A DNA stretch of 64,000 bases from Paulownia fortunei. Taxonomy: Eukaryota; Streptophyta; Magnoliopsida; Lamiales; Paulowniaceae. Of the stretch, positions 22,091 to 34,456 are shown piece after piece; the first letter of the stretch is position 1, and each line of letters starts with the position of its first letter. The notes beneath the pieces were generated by a model that worked only from the letters and a program-made list of their open reading frames with translations, was not told the origin of the DNA and made no database searches. Both the position numbers and the translations under genes were made by a program. The stretch lies in assembly GCA_019321725.1 (NCBI GenBank), contig CM033124.1:15430868-15494867 (forward strand), in the 5' to 3' direction.

Positions 22091-22530
22091 GTACCCTTTA
22101 ATTGAGTTGCTAATCCAGGCCCATCTCTTAATTGTTATAACAATTACAAGGGCTCAAGGACAATAAATAAAATTGCATTGAGGGCCCTTTTTCTAGTAGA
22201 AAACTCCAAAATAAACATAAAAACACAAAAAAAAGGAGGAACGAATTGCTTCGGGCCGCCATCAGAAGTGACGATTATTGAAATGTTATACACGATGATT
22301 ATATAATTAAATAACAATAAAGGGTAATCTAAATAATTAATAATTACTGCAACCATGGAACTAAAAGTGAAAAAATATGAATAAATTGATGAAATTTTAT
22401 AACATAAACTTTTCCAGTACCTCCCAAATCTAACTCTCATATTGTCATGGTCAAGAGTAAAATTATTTTGGAAAAATAACATAATTTTTTAGGCTCAATA
22501 TAAACATGAAAAAACTCAAATCAAAATCCA
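22090..22530. repeat. ~430-bp dispersed repeat, first of three copies
   Basis: The stretch from AATTGAGTTGC through AGGGCCCTTTTTCTAGTAGA to the ATAACATAAACTTTTCCA region recurs at 33365-33860 and 33985-34430. I could not see terminal inverted repeats or a coding frame, so its class is open. Confidence 0.75.
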
Positions 22531-22539
22531 ACCCATCAC

Positions 22540-23076
22540 AATGAGACAACAAATAACAATTATATTTAAAAAGAATTTAATCATGCAGATCCCAACAAAT
22601 CTACCAAATTGAATTCATTAATCTCTTAGTATTATTGGAATTAGGAGCAGTTACACCATTTTACAACAATCTTCTAATGTTTGGATGGCAATGAATATCA
22701 GAATCAATTAAAATATTTATGTATTAAATTATTGTTTAGAGATTAATAATCCTTCACCTAATTCTAAGATTAAATTTAGTTTGCTCCTAAACATTCATCG
22801 CACATGATTCGAGTCACCAAATCCCATGTTACGTGCGCGTTCGACAAAATTAAGGAATTAAAGAAATGTTAAACAATTGTATTGAATCTATTATTAAAAT
22901 AAACATAATTTTAGTTCGTATTCTTCGAATATTACTTTCCACGTGCTGAGATACACCCAATATCTATCTTATATTGTTTATTCAAAAGATTTATATAAAA
23001 ATTATTATTTTATTTATATTATGACCAATTATTTCCTTTTGAATTAAAATCAATAACGTATGTGGTAAGTGTAAAA
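22540..23076. repeat. Dispersed block shared with 53510-54060
   Basis: The segment from about AACAACAAATAACAATTAT to GTGTAAA matches 53515-54060 closely, and the match continues on through 23815 / 54845. In copy A its counterpart would lie left of the Athila insertion, outside the window. Confidence 0.8.
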
Positions 23077-24789
23077 ACATACTTCGTGAATAATTTTAAT
23101 TCGATCAAAAATTTATTTAAAAAATAGTTTCGTGTGACTATACTGCCACGTCACATATGCAGACATATGGTTCCTCTATTTGGCCCGTTTCAGTCTATAT
23201 TGAAATGATGAGTCGGATCTCATTATGAACGCAAATATTCGGGGAGGTCCTACCACGTTAGATCCATTTCGAATTCATAGATGGGGCAAATTCAGGGGAA
23301 ATTTGCAAACCTAAACACATTGAAAGAACGAAGCAAAATATAGATGTTGGGGAGGGTAATATTTATTTTATTAAAAAAAAATTTTTAATTTTTTAGGGAT
23401 AAATTTTAAAATTTAATAATATACGTGGAATCAATTGCCTCTGCCGACCCTTAGCTCTGTCTCTGCACATTGAATCGACCTTTGTTATCTTCGACTCTTG
23501 CCATTGTGACGTGCATAAACCCTAACCAAAATATCATTTTCTGCCTTGTGTTTTTTCTTCATTTTTCATTTTTCAAGTGAAAGTAGATAAATAAAATACA
23601 TACATTAGAAGAATTTTCTTGCTTTTAAATAACTTCTCATAAATATTATTATACAGTATTATTATTACAATTATGTAATGACGAGAAAAAATAAGATGGA
23701 CATATATAGTTGTGGAAGATTTGAATTAAGTAATTAGTCGAGCGACCTTTCACAAAAATAAGAATTGATTTGAAGAATTGAAATGTTTTTATGATATATA
23801 TATATATATATATGGTGGTGTGTTATCACTCTTTTTAGCAGTACTCCTACTGAACTCAAGTAGTTAAGTGAGTCACTATCTGCTGATATGAAAATTGTGG
23901 GTATTACAGTACTGATATGAGAGTTTTTGGATTGGGCCTTATGGCTTAGTGGGATTAGCCTAAGTATTATAACCCAATTTATCTTGTTATATTGTAGAAT
24001 CCATGAACTCGATTTATTGGGCATTGTCTTTATTTCGATCCATAATCTAGATGGACATATTGAACTTAGTCTCTTGGTCCTATTTTAGGCTTATGGCCCA
24101 TCATAAACTCCCACTCTCGATCAAACCTCACGAATGGAGGGTTGGTCAAGAGTAGAGAGTGTCGGAGTGGCTCACCTCTTGAGGTGAGTAGTTTGAGCAG
24201 GTCACCTCTTTGAGTTAATAGCTTTGGGCATGTCACTTCTTGGAGTGAGTAGCTTGGGACATGTCACCTCTTGGAGTTGCATTCCTTATTTTTGGTGTTA
24301 GCCCATTTTGGTTCCTATACAGGGGAATAGACTGTATTTGGAGAGAGCATCTCATTAGAGAGCATCTCATTAGGAGAAAGAGACTTTCAAGCTAAGACAT
24401 GAATTCGTCATCAATTTATGTCCCCTTTGTTTGAGTTTGTCAAAAAACCTTCTCCTTTCTCCATTTTTCTTTTCCTTTCTTCTTTTTTTCTTTGTGTTTT
24501 TTCAGATCGAGGTCATAGCGCTCGACATGGATTCTTCCTCCAGGTCGAGTTCGTGGCTCAACCTGGGATCTTTTTTCGACTTGGAGTAGTCCTCCTTCAT
24601 ACGCGAGCAAGGTTGCTCGTCTTTTTCCAATTGCAGTCCACGTAGTCGTAGCCCCTCGAAGGGCTTAGCCTAGGTGAGCTATTCATCTCATTCTTATGCT
24701 TAGTCCATTTACTTAGTTTTTTTATCGCTTTATGCAATAGTTGTTGCTTATACTGCTCGTGATGGAGGAAGTTGGTATAACTTCTCATA

Positions 24790-25250
24790 TTTGTGAGTTG
24801 TTAGGGCTCTCGAAGGTGGTGGTTGGTATGACCTCTTAAGTATGGAAGTTGATAGGGCTCCTCGAGGGTGGAGGTCAGTAAGACCTCTTAAGTATGGAAG
24901 TCGGTAGAGCTCCTTGAAGGTGGAGGTCGAAGCTGGTAGGGCTCATCTAAGGTAAAGGTCGATAGGAGCTCTCAAATGTGGGAGCCGATAGGGCTCCTCG
25001 ATTGGGTAGGACCTTTCAAGTGTGGGAGCTAGTAAGGCTCTTCGAAGGTGGAGGTCGGTAGGACCTCTTAAGTGTGAAAACTGATAGGACTCCTGGAGAT
25101 GAAAAATGGTAGGACCTCTCAAGTGTAGGAATCGGTAAGCTTCTCTAGGGTAGATATGGATAGGACTTCTTAAGTATAGAAGTCGGTAAAGCTCCTCAAA
25201 TGTGGAGTTCAGTAGGACCTCTTAATTGTGGAGCCGGTAGGGCTCATTGA
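24790..25250. repeat. Minisatellite of alternating short hairpins (copy B)
   Basis: Longer version of the array at 14631-14930. Clear hairpins include GAGGTC-AGTAA-GACCTC (about 24865), GGAGCC-GATAG-GGCTCC (about 24980), GAGGTC-GGTAG-GACCTC (about 25050) and GAGCC-GGTAG-GGCTC (about 25230). Confidence 0.8.
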
Positions 25251-26145
25251 GTGCATCGTCTTGATTGCCCGGGACTAAGCGTCTGGCCTCAATGGGCATC
25301 CAGATATCCCGATATGTACTTTGTCGTTGGCCTCAAGAAAAATCAATTTGTGAGATTTTAGGGTTGAGCTGACCAGACTTATTAGTAATCTTAAGGAAAT
25401 CTCATCGACCTCTGTGGTCGGTGGCAATATAACGTTTTATTTAGTAGTAGAGAAGACGTACAATGAGATAAAGTGAGATACAATGAGAGTATAAGAGAGT
25501 AAGTGAGATAATTGAAACTACATGAAGGTAAAGTGATACTTATCAAAAATAAAAGAAATAGAGTGAAATTAACCCCATTTAATTTATATTTGTGCTTTGT
25601 CTCTTATTCATTATAAAGAATTCTACCAAAATAGCTATTCTTTTTGCCGTCCAAGATTATCACGTATTTTCATCCTGTATTTAATTAATTAAACGATTTT
25701 CATATTGGACTATTTTCTACTTGCCCAATCTCATATTTCTCCATCGAAATATTTTCTGTTGGGTCTGATTCATTGAATCATTTATTGTTTGAAAAATCAA
25801 AATGATCAAATCGGACTCAAATTGGATTCAAAATTCAAGTGCAAACATTTAATTCTTAAGCAATTTTAGGGGTTCGGATGCAAGACCATCACAATTATAG
25901 AAAGATGAATCAATAAATGCAACAAATCACAGCATTTTTTAACACCCTATTAAACCAGAAAGGTAAAAACCTTATTTCATAATAAGTACCAAAAACTTAT
26001 TACACCGCTACAGATCGTTCCCATTTTCCCTCTTTTTTTTTCAGTTTTTTTCTCATTGAGTAAATGAAACTATGTGTCGTGGAAGAAAAAAGATTTAATA
26101 ATTAACACACACTGAATATCAAAAACCCAGAAGATGGTCTTGGAT

Positions 26146-29100
26146 TTATTTCCAAAGTTCCATGATCCAAAAATTGTGGGCGCAGCAAACTTTGTGAAAT
26201 TCATCAAATCCACCCCCTTTAGCCAAGGCCTGAAATTCCCTTTCTGTCCTTTCCTTACCTCCTGGATTCAGGGCCAACATAGTCAGATCCATACTGACAA
26301 CATCCTTTGTGGCCAGCCCATTATCTGGGGCCTCCGGCAGAATGCACTCGGCCAAAATCACTTTCCCATTTTCTGGAAGTGCTTCATAGCAATTCTTCAA
26401 CAATTTGAGGCAGTTTTCATCGCTCCAATCATGACATATCCACTGCATCATTGAACAGCAACAATCAGTCAAACTATCTATCTGTCTACTTGTCCAATGA
26501 AATTATGAGTTCGTTAGATTAAACACATTTAATATCATCATTTTAAGTTATATAAGTATCGTGTGTGTGTGTGTTTGTGTGTATATCTAAAGGCTCACAA
26601 AGATAGTATTGTAATGAATTTGTTAAAGGTGCATAGTTATATGATATCAACTCATAACTATTTTACTGATATCTTCTTCTATAATCAGTTTGATAGGGTT
26701 GGAAAACTGTTCATTTTGTTCACAATAAATGAAGCTCACCTTCATGAAAATTGCATTTCCTTTAGGCACATTCACAAACATGTTTCCACCAACATGCTCC
26801 ACACCTGTTTAAATCATCATTATAATCAATATAGTTTATCAATGTTTGGAAGTAAATAATGTTTGTTAGTAGAATAAAAAAAAAAAAGCGTAAACCTGGA
26901 TAAAATGGAGCAAATTCAAACAACGTGGGGCAAATCGAAATTAATGGCGTTAATGGATGGATATTTAGAAAGGATCATATTGAGTGTTGCTCCTGTTCCA
27001 CCGCCAACATCCACCACAGATTTGAGGTCCTCAAAACCCCTCATATGTTTCAAGAATTTTCTTCATAACGATGGTGGAAATGTGGGACATTGTTTGGTTA
27101 AATAACTTGTTAAACCTTGGGTCTGTGCCATGGTACTCAAATGCACTCATTCCATACGCCTTGTTGAACGAAATTCCACCATCAAGAACTGCATCTTTAA
27201 GGTGGTACCTATCATTCAACACAGGATTAAAAACAGCATTGTTAGTCAGATAATACTTTAAGATAAATATTATCATAGAAAATAGATTGTCCTTCAAATT
27301 AAACAAAAGGGAATATATTTTTTGCACCCAATTGATGAAATCTTTTAATCAATGGGGCTTTAATATTTTAACAAATAGAGCATTTCATGTCATCTATTTT
27401 AATTTTATGTTTTATTTTGTGTTTCGTAGAATATATATATATACTTCGTGTAGCATGCATGTCTTATATAAAAAATGCAATACAAAAATTAAAATAAAAG
27501 ATCGAATTGAAGATTTAAGGCTACAAAAATATCCTAAAGCCTAAGTAGTGAATAAGATGGAGATCCACTTTGTGATTTTGCTGCCTAAATCAATATTAAA
27601 TCAAAAGTAGAGATAGCAATAGGGTGGTTATGCCAAAACCCGATTTTTAAAAACTTGAATTCAGACCATAAGTTGGACCTGTTAGTTCTATTTTATAATT
27701 TTAAAAATATTAAAAATATGTATTTTTAAAATAATCATCTAAAACCTGCTTTTAAAAATAATATCACATCTGTATATGCATAATAAATTAAAGAAATAAA
27801 TGAAGTGAATTTTAAAATAAAAAATTAACACTCAATTCAAATCCATTTATAATTTTAAAAACTCATATCAAAGGGGATGATTTCGCGTTTAAAATCGCCC
27901 CATTGCCATTCCTAATAAAAAATCTATGTTCTTATTCTGTTTAAATTAGCTTCAAACGAAAGGTCATTCAAACACGATTTTGGGCAAGTACTCTCCAATT
28001 AAATAAATTCCTTAACATGTGCGAAAAATAAAAATTGGAAGTCATGATGTTCATAAGTTAATCCGAATTAAATATCTACTCTTCCATTCGTTCTAAATTT
28101 ATTGGTTTTATTCTTTTTTAAGTATCTCAAAATAAAAATATTTAAATTTTTATTTTTCCATCTATCATTTAAAATTGTGTATTGAATTAAAAGAATACAT
28201 AATTTTGAAATAGAGAAAGTATACTCCAGTCTTTTTCATGTGTCTAGTGTCCGATCAAATTAAATAGGGGTAATTAGCTTCAATGTTACCACTCTGGAAA
28301 AAATTATTACAAATATTAGTTTATATATCTTTCGATAGCAAAATTATAATTTTACATTTTACATTTACTTAGATATAAATGATACTAGGCGTGTGTTGAG
28401 AAATGTTAAATTTAAAAAAAAAAAATAGTTGAGAAGGAAAAGTTGGAAAGTGTTGATGAAAAGTAGAATAAACTAAAAAATAATATTAGGTAAATAAGTT
28501 GCAAAAGTAGGTCTAAATTCTTTTTTTTTTTTTTTTGGTTTTTTGTATAAATTCTAAAATTTCCTTGCATTTTAAATAACAATTTATTTTTTTGAAGTTT
28601 GATCAAATAAATTAAATTAAATTATTTATACATACAATACACATAAAAAATAACTATAATAATAAATAATATTTACATGTAATAATTAATATATCTAAAT
28701 AAGTGATCAATTTAATGATAAATTATTTAAAATAAGTTATAGATTATACTTATATATTTATTTTTATACTTATAAATATATATTTACATATATATATATG
28801 ATTAAAAATATATAAATATGTGCATAATTATATTTTCATAAATTCATATACATACATATATTATGTAGATATCTCTATATTTACAAAATATATGTATACT
28901 TATAAAAATATCGTGTATACATATATATGTGTCTATGTACTGATGTACTTAAAAATATCTATAAATATATATATGTATAACTATATATTAATATAAATGT
29001 TATAAAATATATTTAAATATTAGTTTATATATTGGTATGAATTTTTGTATATATTTACACTCATATAAGTATATAATGTTAATTTGCTTGTGTTTTTACA

Positions 29101-29640
29101 AATATATGTTCATGTATATTTTCATATATTAATAATAAATAAATTTATATTATATTGATATATTTAATTGTAAATATTACATTTATGTATAAATATATAT
29201 TTATTTTTTATATGTGAAAAAAAAAAAAAACATTGTGAAAAGAAAGAAACTCACCAGCTCTCCATGTAGACTCTATCTTGATTAGTGAGCACTGCCGGAG
29301 CAAAAGAAACTCCATCATCATTCTCCGTCAAGAACTTGCAAACTGGAGCCAAAGAATACAGCCTCTCAACGCCGCCGTCGGGCAGACTTCTGAGGCTGCA
29401 ATTTAGAACAGAATAGCTGGCGAGGAGGCGGAGGATTCTGTCAAGCATGATATGCGCGTCCGGGTTGGTGGTGGGAAGCTGGACGGCGAGTTCCACCGCA
29501 GAAACAAAGGCGCCGGGGCCAGCTTTCTTGATGAGCTCGAGCAAGTCGAGTTCTATGGCGGATTTGAGAACCATGGGGAGTACAGAAGCGCTGGCTAGCT
29601 GCATGGCGAATAAAATGGTTTCTTCTTCTGAATACTCCAT
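26146..29640 (-). pseudogene. COMT-like O-methyltransferase locus B, two frameshifts and changed SAM-site residues
   Basis: Sister of locus A. Exons on the minus strand: 29640-29255, 27208-26896, 26804-26740, 26442-26146. All junctions are GT..AG. Exon 2 is 313 nt instead of 311. One extra base in the C run at 27037-27040 shifts the frame right after ETYEGF, and another near 26918-26920 puts a stop into the DLPHVV segment. Exon 3 reads GGNMF and GNAIFMK where A, C and D have GGDMF and (G/A)DAIF: the first Asp normally contacts SAM. Exon 4 is open to its stop ([21 protein letters not shown]). Intron 1 is 2046 bases, much longer than in A. A pseudogene by two independent criteria (frameshifts and loss of the Asp). 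Confidence 0.9.
27209..29254 (-). other. Intron 1 of locus B
   Basis: AT-rich, without a coding frame. Poly(T)/poly(A) runs lie at 28520-28537 and 29216-29230. The interval 27225-28845 is absent from locus A, and both of its edges carry ATTCA. Confidence 0.7.
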
Positions 29641-29741
29641 TCTTGAAGTTGCAGTTTTTTCACCTGTTTTTTTCCTTGATTGATTTATTTTTCTGGTGTA
29701 AGCTTTGGAGTGATGTAATGTGGAGGCTAAGAAGAAGGGGG

Positions 29742-29748
29742 TATATAT
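29742..29748 (-). promoter_or_regulatory. TATA box of locus B
   Basis: TATATAT about 100 bases upstream of the ATG at 29640, in the same context as in locus A. Confidence 0.55.
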
Positions 29749-29784
29749 GCTGTTTTGTGTTAGTCTGGAATTTACTGCTTCACA

Positions 29785-30070
29785 TATATCGTATTTCATA
29801 TAATAAATATTTGCAAATATATAAAATGTGTAAAATATTTTATCTCATATTTCATATTTTAAATACATACAAATATATAAAATGTGTTATATTTCTGGTA
29901 TCCCACATTATAATACAAGCAAATGGATAAAACATGTGTAATATTTTATCTCATATATTACGTGTCCCATGCAAATGTACAAAATTTACAAAACATTTCA
30001 TCTTGCATATTTTGTACTCTTTATTATAAATACATGCAAATATATAAAATATATAATATATTTTGTCTCA
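29785..30070. repeat. ~75-bp minisatellite upstream of locus B, about four units
   Basis: Homologous to 19795-20165 but with one unit missing around 29965 compared with A. Confidence 0.7.
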
Positions 30071-30104
30071 TCGTATGATGAACACCACCAATACAGAATG
30101 ATTC

Positions 30105-30111
30105 ACCTACC
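30105..30111 (+). promoter_or_regulatory. ACCTACC (AC-I type) element upstream of locus B
   Basis: The same motif and context as at 20196 in copy A, about 465 bases upstream of the ATG. Confidence 0.4.
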
Positions 30112-30119
30112 CTCTTTTC

Positions 30120-32490
30120 GTTTTCTTTAATGTTTGGCATGATATTTCAAAATTTTAATTTTAACAGGATATATTTTTGAAAAATTAATTTTTTTAGAAT
30201 TCAATTTCGGAAAAAAAGCTGGTTAATTTTTAAAATCATGGAGGAACGATGAATTAAAAATAGGTCCAATTAGATCATGCTCTGAATTTTGAAAAATAAT
30301 GGTCGTCAAATACCTTTGTAAGTAGCATTTATATTGTGTATAAGTAGTTGAAAATTGAAATTTTTGTTCAATATTATATTTTGCATCAAAATTGTAACTA
30401 ATCATTCTTATATATTCCCATCCACAGTTATTTCATTTTGAAATATTTCCAATCTCAACAGATAAAATTAAATTTTTCCCAAATATTCATTTAGTCAGAA
30501 AGAAAAAAAAAATCTTGGGATTTAAGAATCTTGGTTAATTAACTCTTTATGTGATTAACTTGTAATTACTATTTGAATTCGAAATTTTTTTTCTAAAAGT
30601 AAAGTGCAAAGGCAAATTGTGCTTTTCTGAAACCTAATAAAATTGTTCTTGCAATTGAGTTCGTCCACATGAAGAAATGTACATTTTCCTTTATTATATT
30701 TTGCAGAATACCATCTTTTAATGATACACTTTTCTTGTACAACTTTCATATATTAATAAATAGTTGTTTGATTCGACAAACCAAACCTAGTACAACCTAT
30801 CCAATAAATAAGTTGGCCACCAATTTCTTGTTAACGATAAAATAAATAAATTAAATCACTTAATAATTTAAAATTCATGGTAAAAGTTTATTTGAACTTA
30901 TTTATTAAATATAATAAATTAAATTTAAATATATTATTTTACGATATTTGAAGTTCGGTTCAAATTCTATTTGATTATGAAATAAAATAATAAAATAATT
31001 ATAAAAATCAACTTATTTGATATTAACTATTCGATCATATTAATAATTGAGTCAAATTCAAATATAATTATTAAAATTTAATAAAAATTTAAACAAATTT
31101 AAATGCTAATGTATCAACTCCACTCAATTTGTTAATACTTGTACATATGTACAACCAAATCATCAAATTACCTGTCTGGTATCATCTAATTATCATTTGT
31201 TATGGTGCCTTCATGCAAAACGATTTAATGTTTACCGTTGATCAGTTAATTTTGTTATTTTTATGAATAAAAATGGAGTAATTTTGTTAATATCAAAAGT
31301 TATAAGAATACTAAAAAGACACAATCAAGTGGACATTTATATATAAATAAAAAAAATTATTTTCAAGTATACCAATTTGAAATATATGCAAACAAATTTT
31401 GCAAGTTGAACTGACGTATTGTTTGGTCATTTTACATTCATTAATTAATTAGTGATCAACAATTTTTGAGTAGTTGATTCTATTAAGATTGTGAGCTTTA
31501 CTTGTTTATAAATAATTGGATGATCTCAATTTTTTTTAAATCCTTTGTTGATATATATTTTTCAATTATGATTTCATTAATTATGTGTTCGAATCTTGAA
31601 GGATGAACATTATGAGACGAGGAATGAATAGTATATTTTTTTAAAAATTAAAAAATAAAAAAGAAAAAAAAAAACTATGGTGTAGATAAGACTTCTTTAA
31701 TTAAGCTGTCAAATGCATACCCTACGGCCTACTGCGACATAAAAGTAAGAAATTTCTGCATTTGAACTGCTGCATATTTATACTTTGTCCTATATTTAAT
31801 AAGGTACAAAGTTTAGATATATTTAATGATCTAGTTCAATAAGATATACGGGGAGTTTAGATAATAGTCAAAAAAGTAGAAAATAATGTACTCTTTTTCG
31901 TCTCATTAAGTATGTGTGAATCTCTATTTTTTATCTATCCCAGAATACTTGCCCTTGACTACAAATTAGTGCATTTATTCATCTAAGTGCCTTGTATGCC
32001 TCTTGTTTAATTTAATGAGATAGAAAATAATTTATTTTTGCCATATATTAATCGCCATATATGGAAAGAAACCAAAGAGTGGCCTTTGAATATTCATTCT
32101 TTACTTAATTATGTGATTTTATTTCAAATGAAATTTTTATTATTATTAAAATTATTTTTTAATTTTTTATAGGTTTTACATTTTTATTGAAGGGCGATTT
32201 TAAAAGGAAGTGCTAAAATTTTGACTTTTCTTATTTTCTAGAATAGGTCAAACGGGGGCCCTTTATGGGTGTACGGAGTATAATTTTACCCTATTATCTT
32301 TATAAGTAGTAGAGAAGAGTTTTCTTAATAGTTTCGTATTATTATTTTTAAGTGAGATAGTAATTTTTAAAAAAAAATATTTTTAAAAATTATCTTTGAA
32401 AGTAGTTAGTTTAGATTTTGATATCCAATGGTTTGAAAACGTAGTTCAATAGGCCAAACAATAAAAGAGAATCTGTGAATGTGTTCATAA
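30120..32490. other. Gene-free flank of locus B
   Basis: 30120-31880 is co-linear with copy A. From about 31885 on the sequence is private to B: AT-rich with short homopolymer runs and no recognisable gene. Confidence 0.6.
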
Positions 32491-32494
32491 TATC

Positions 32495-33055
32495 AAATGG
32501 GAGTATTATTTTATTTTTTTTATGATTTATAGATACCTCTCGTCTCTTTTTATTTTTAGTACTTCTAATTTATTATGTTTTTTGATTCTTAACTATATAT
32601 TTTCTTGTTTCAGTTTTAATTTGATCGTTAGAGAATTATCATCAAAACAAACAACTTATCACCCCTAATAATTTATTCGTATCGCAGCCAAAAATCTATA
32701 ATTCAAACAAATACTTATCAGATTTCTTATCATGTTTTATTTTGGGACCAACAAAACTTATAAATATCTCATCGTATTAAACGGGGAGTATTGTCCTTAG
32801 TTTTTATCATTTATAGATATCTCATCTCCTTTAATTTTAGTACTTTCAATTTATTGTATTTTTTATCCTTAATTATATATTTTCTTGCTTTAGTTTTGAT
32901 TTGACCATCACATAATTATCATCGGGACAAACAACTTGGCACTTCTAATAATTTATTTGTATTGCGACATAAATCCATCATTCAAGAAAATACTCATCAG
33001 ATTTCTTTACCATATTTTATTTTGAGACCAACAAAGCTTGATTAATGTATTTCAA
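32495..33055. repeat. Two-unit tandem duplication, unit about 284 bp
   Basis: Landmarks such as TTATAGATA (32527 and 32811), TATATTTTCTTG, and CAACTT...TAATAATTTATT repeat at a constant offset of about 284 bases. The units are diverged, so the duplication is old. Confidence 0.8.
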
Positions 33056-33244
33056 CACCAATAAAGCTAGGGTGAATCTGTAAAACTGATGAGCCTCGAT
33101 ATGCATTTGGATTTCTGGTATTTTAAGCAAATGAAAGAGTCTGTCAAATGAATGCATGAATCCAAATTATGAGCATATATATATACATGTTCGAGATGTA
33201 TTTTTTTTTTATATATAAATGGTGGGGGATTTTGGTGTCTAGTC

Positions 33245-34440
33245 CAAAAAGGACACTAAGACAACCCATACCCAAATTAAACTCAAAGAGAATATGTATA
33301 TGGAAATCTTGTTAACTCTCTCTTGATACATTCTCCATATGCAAACAACCCTTTTTTACACAATTTTACTGCTTTAATTGAGTTGCAACTCAAGGCCATC
33401 TCTTAATTGTTATAACAATTAGAAGGGCTAAAGGACAATAAATAAAATTGCATTCAGGGCCTTTTTCTAGTAGAAAACTCCAAAATAAACATAAAAACAC
33501 AAAAAAGGGGAGGGGGGGGGGAGGGCTAATTGCTTCTAGCGGGCCATCAAAAGTGACGATTCTTGAAATGTTATACATCAAAAATAATACAATTAGGTAA
33601 CTATGAAGTGTAATCTCAATAATGAATAATTACTGCAACCATGAAACTAATAGTGGAATAACATAAATAAATTGATGGAATTTTATGATATAGACATTTC
33701 CAATACCTCCCAAATTAACTCTTTATAATGTTATAGCCAGAGTAATAAGATTGTAAAAGTTCATATAATTATTTGGAGAAATGACATAAAAAAATTTATT
33801 ATAAACTCAATATAAACATAGGAAAATTTAGATCATAACCCAATTAGATCGATTAATAACTCAGTATATATATAAAAGGCACTAAGCCAACCCATACCCA
33901 AATTATACTTATGTATATGGAAATCTTGTTAACTCTCTCTCTCTCTCTCTCGATCCATTCTCCATATGCAAACAACCCTTTCTATACAATTTTACTCCCT
34001 TAATTGCACTGCACATCAAGGCCCATCTCTTAATTGCTATAACAATTAGAAGGAAGGGCTCAAGGACAATAAATAAAATTGCATTGAGGGCCCTTTTTCT
34101 AGTAGGAAATTCCAAAATAAACATAAAAACACACACAAAAAAAAGGGGTGGGGCCATCAAAATGACGATTCTTGAAATGTTATACGTGATGGATAATACA
34201 ATTAAGTAACTATAAAGTGTAATGGCAATAATGAATAATTATTGCAACCATAGAACTATATGAATATATTGTTGAAATTTTATGACAAACTTTTCCAATA
34301 CCTCCCAAATCTAACTCTCATGATGTATAGCCAGAGTTACAAGATTGTAAAAGTTCATATAGTTATTTGGAAAATGACATAATTTTTTTTAATATAGACT
34401 CCATACAAACATAGGAAAATTTAGATTGATTAGATTGAAC
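33245..34440. repeat. Two-unit tandem duplication, unit about 620 bp, carrying the dispersed 430-bp repeat
   Basis: 33250-33860 and 33876-34440 are co-linear (TGGAAATCTT at 33301 and 33918). Unit 2 has an expanded CT run (33932-33948) where unit 1 has CTCTCTC. Both include the repeat that also ends copy A (22090-22530). It abuts the 3' end of locus C. Confidence 0.85.
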
Positions 34441-34456
34441 AGTAACTCAATATATA

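Larger units (their letters stand above)
13329..22500. repeat. Segmental duplication copy A (contains COMT-like locus A)
   Basis: This stretch is co-linear with 23077-33860, including non-coding DNA, the hairpin minisatellite, the O-methyltransferase exons, the promoter-proximal repeats and about 2 kb of upstream DNA. Differences: copy A has a solo LTR (15059-16652) and about 380 bases in intron 1 (18850-19240) that B lacks. Copy B has 1.6 kb in intron 1, about 450 bases at 24331-24790 and about 1.4 kb at 31885-33365 that A lacks. The last shared part of A is 22090-22500, which matches the repeat at 33365-33860. Confidence 0.88.
23077..33860. repeat. Segmental duplication copy B (contains COMT-like locus B)
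   Basis: Counterpart of 13329-22500. It preserves the site before solo-LTR insertion (25371-25380) and the uninterrupted sequence at the place where the reverse Athila element entered copy A (around 23077). Copy-specific extra DNA: 24331-24790 (with a doubled GAGAGCATCTCATTA at 24341-24371), 27225-28845 in intron 1, and 31885-33365. Confidence 0.85.
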
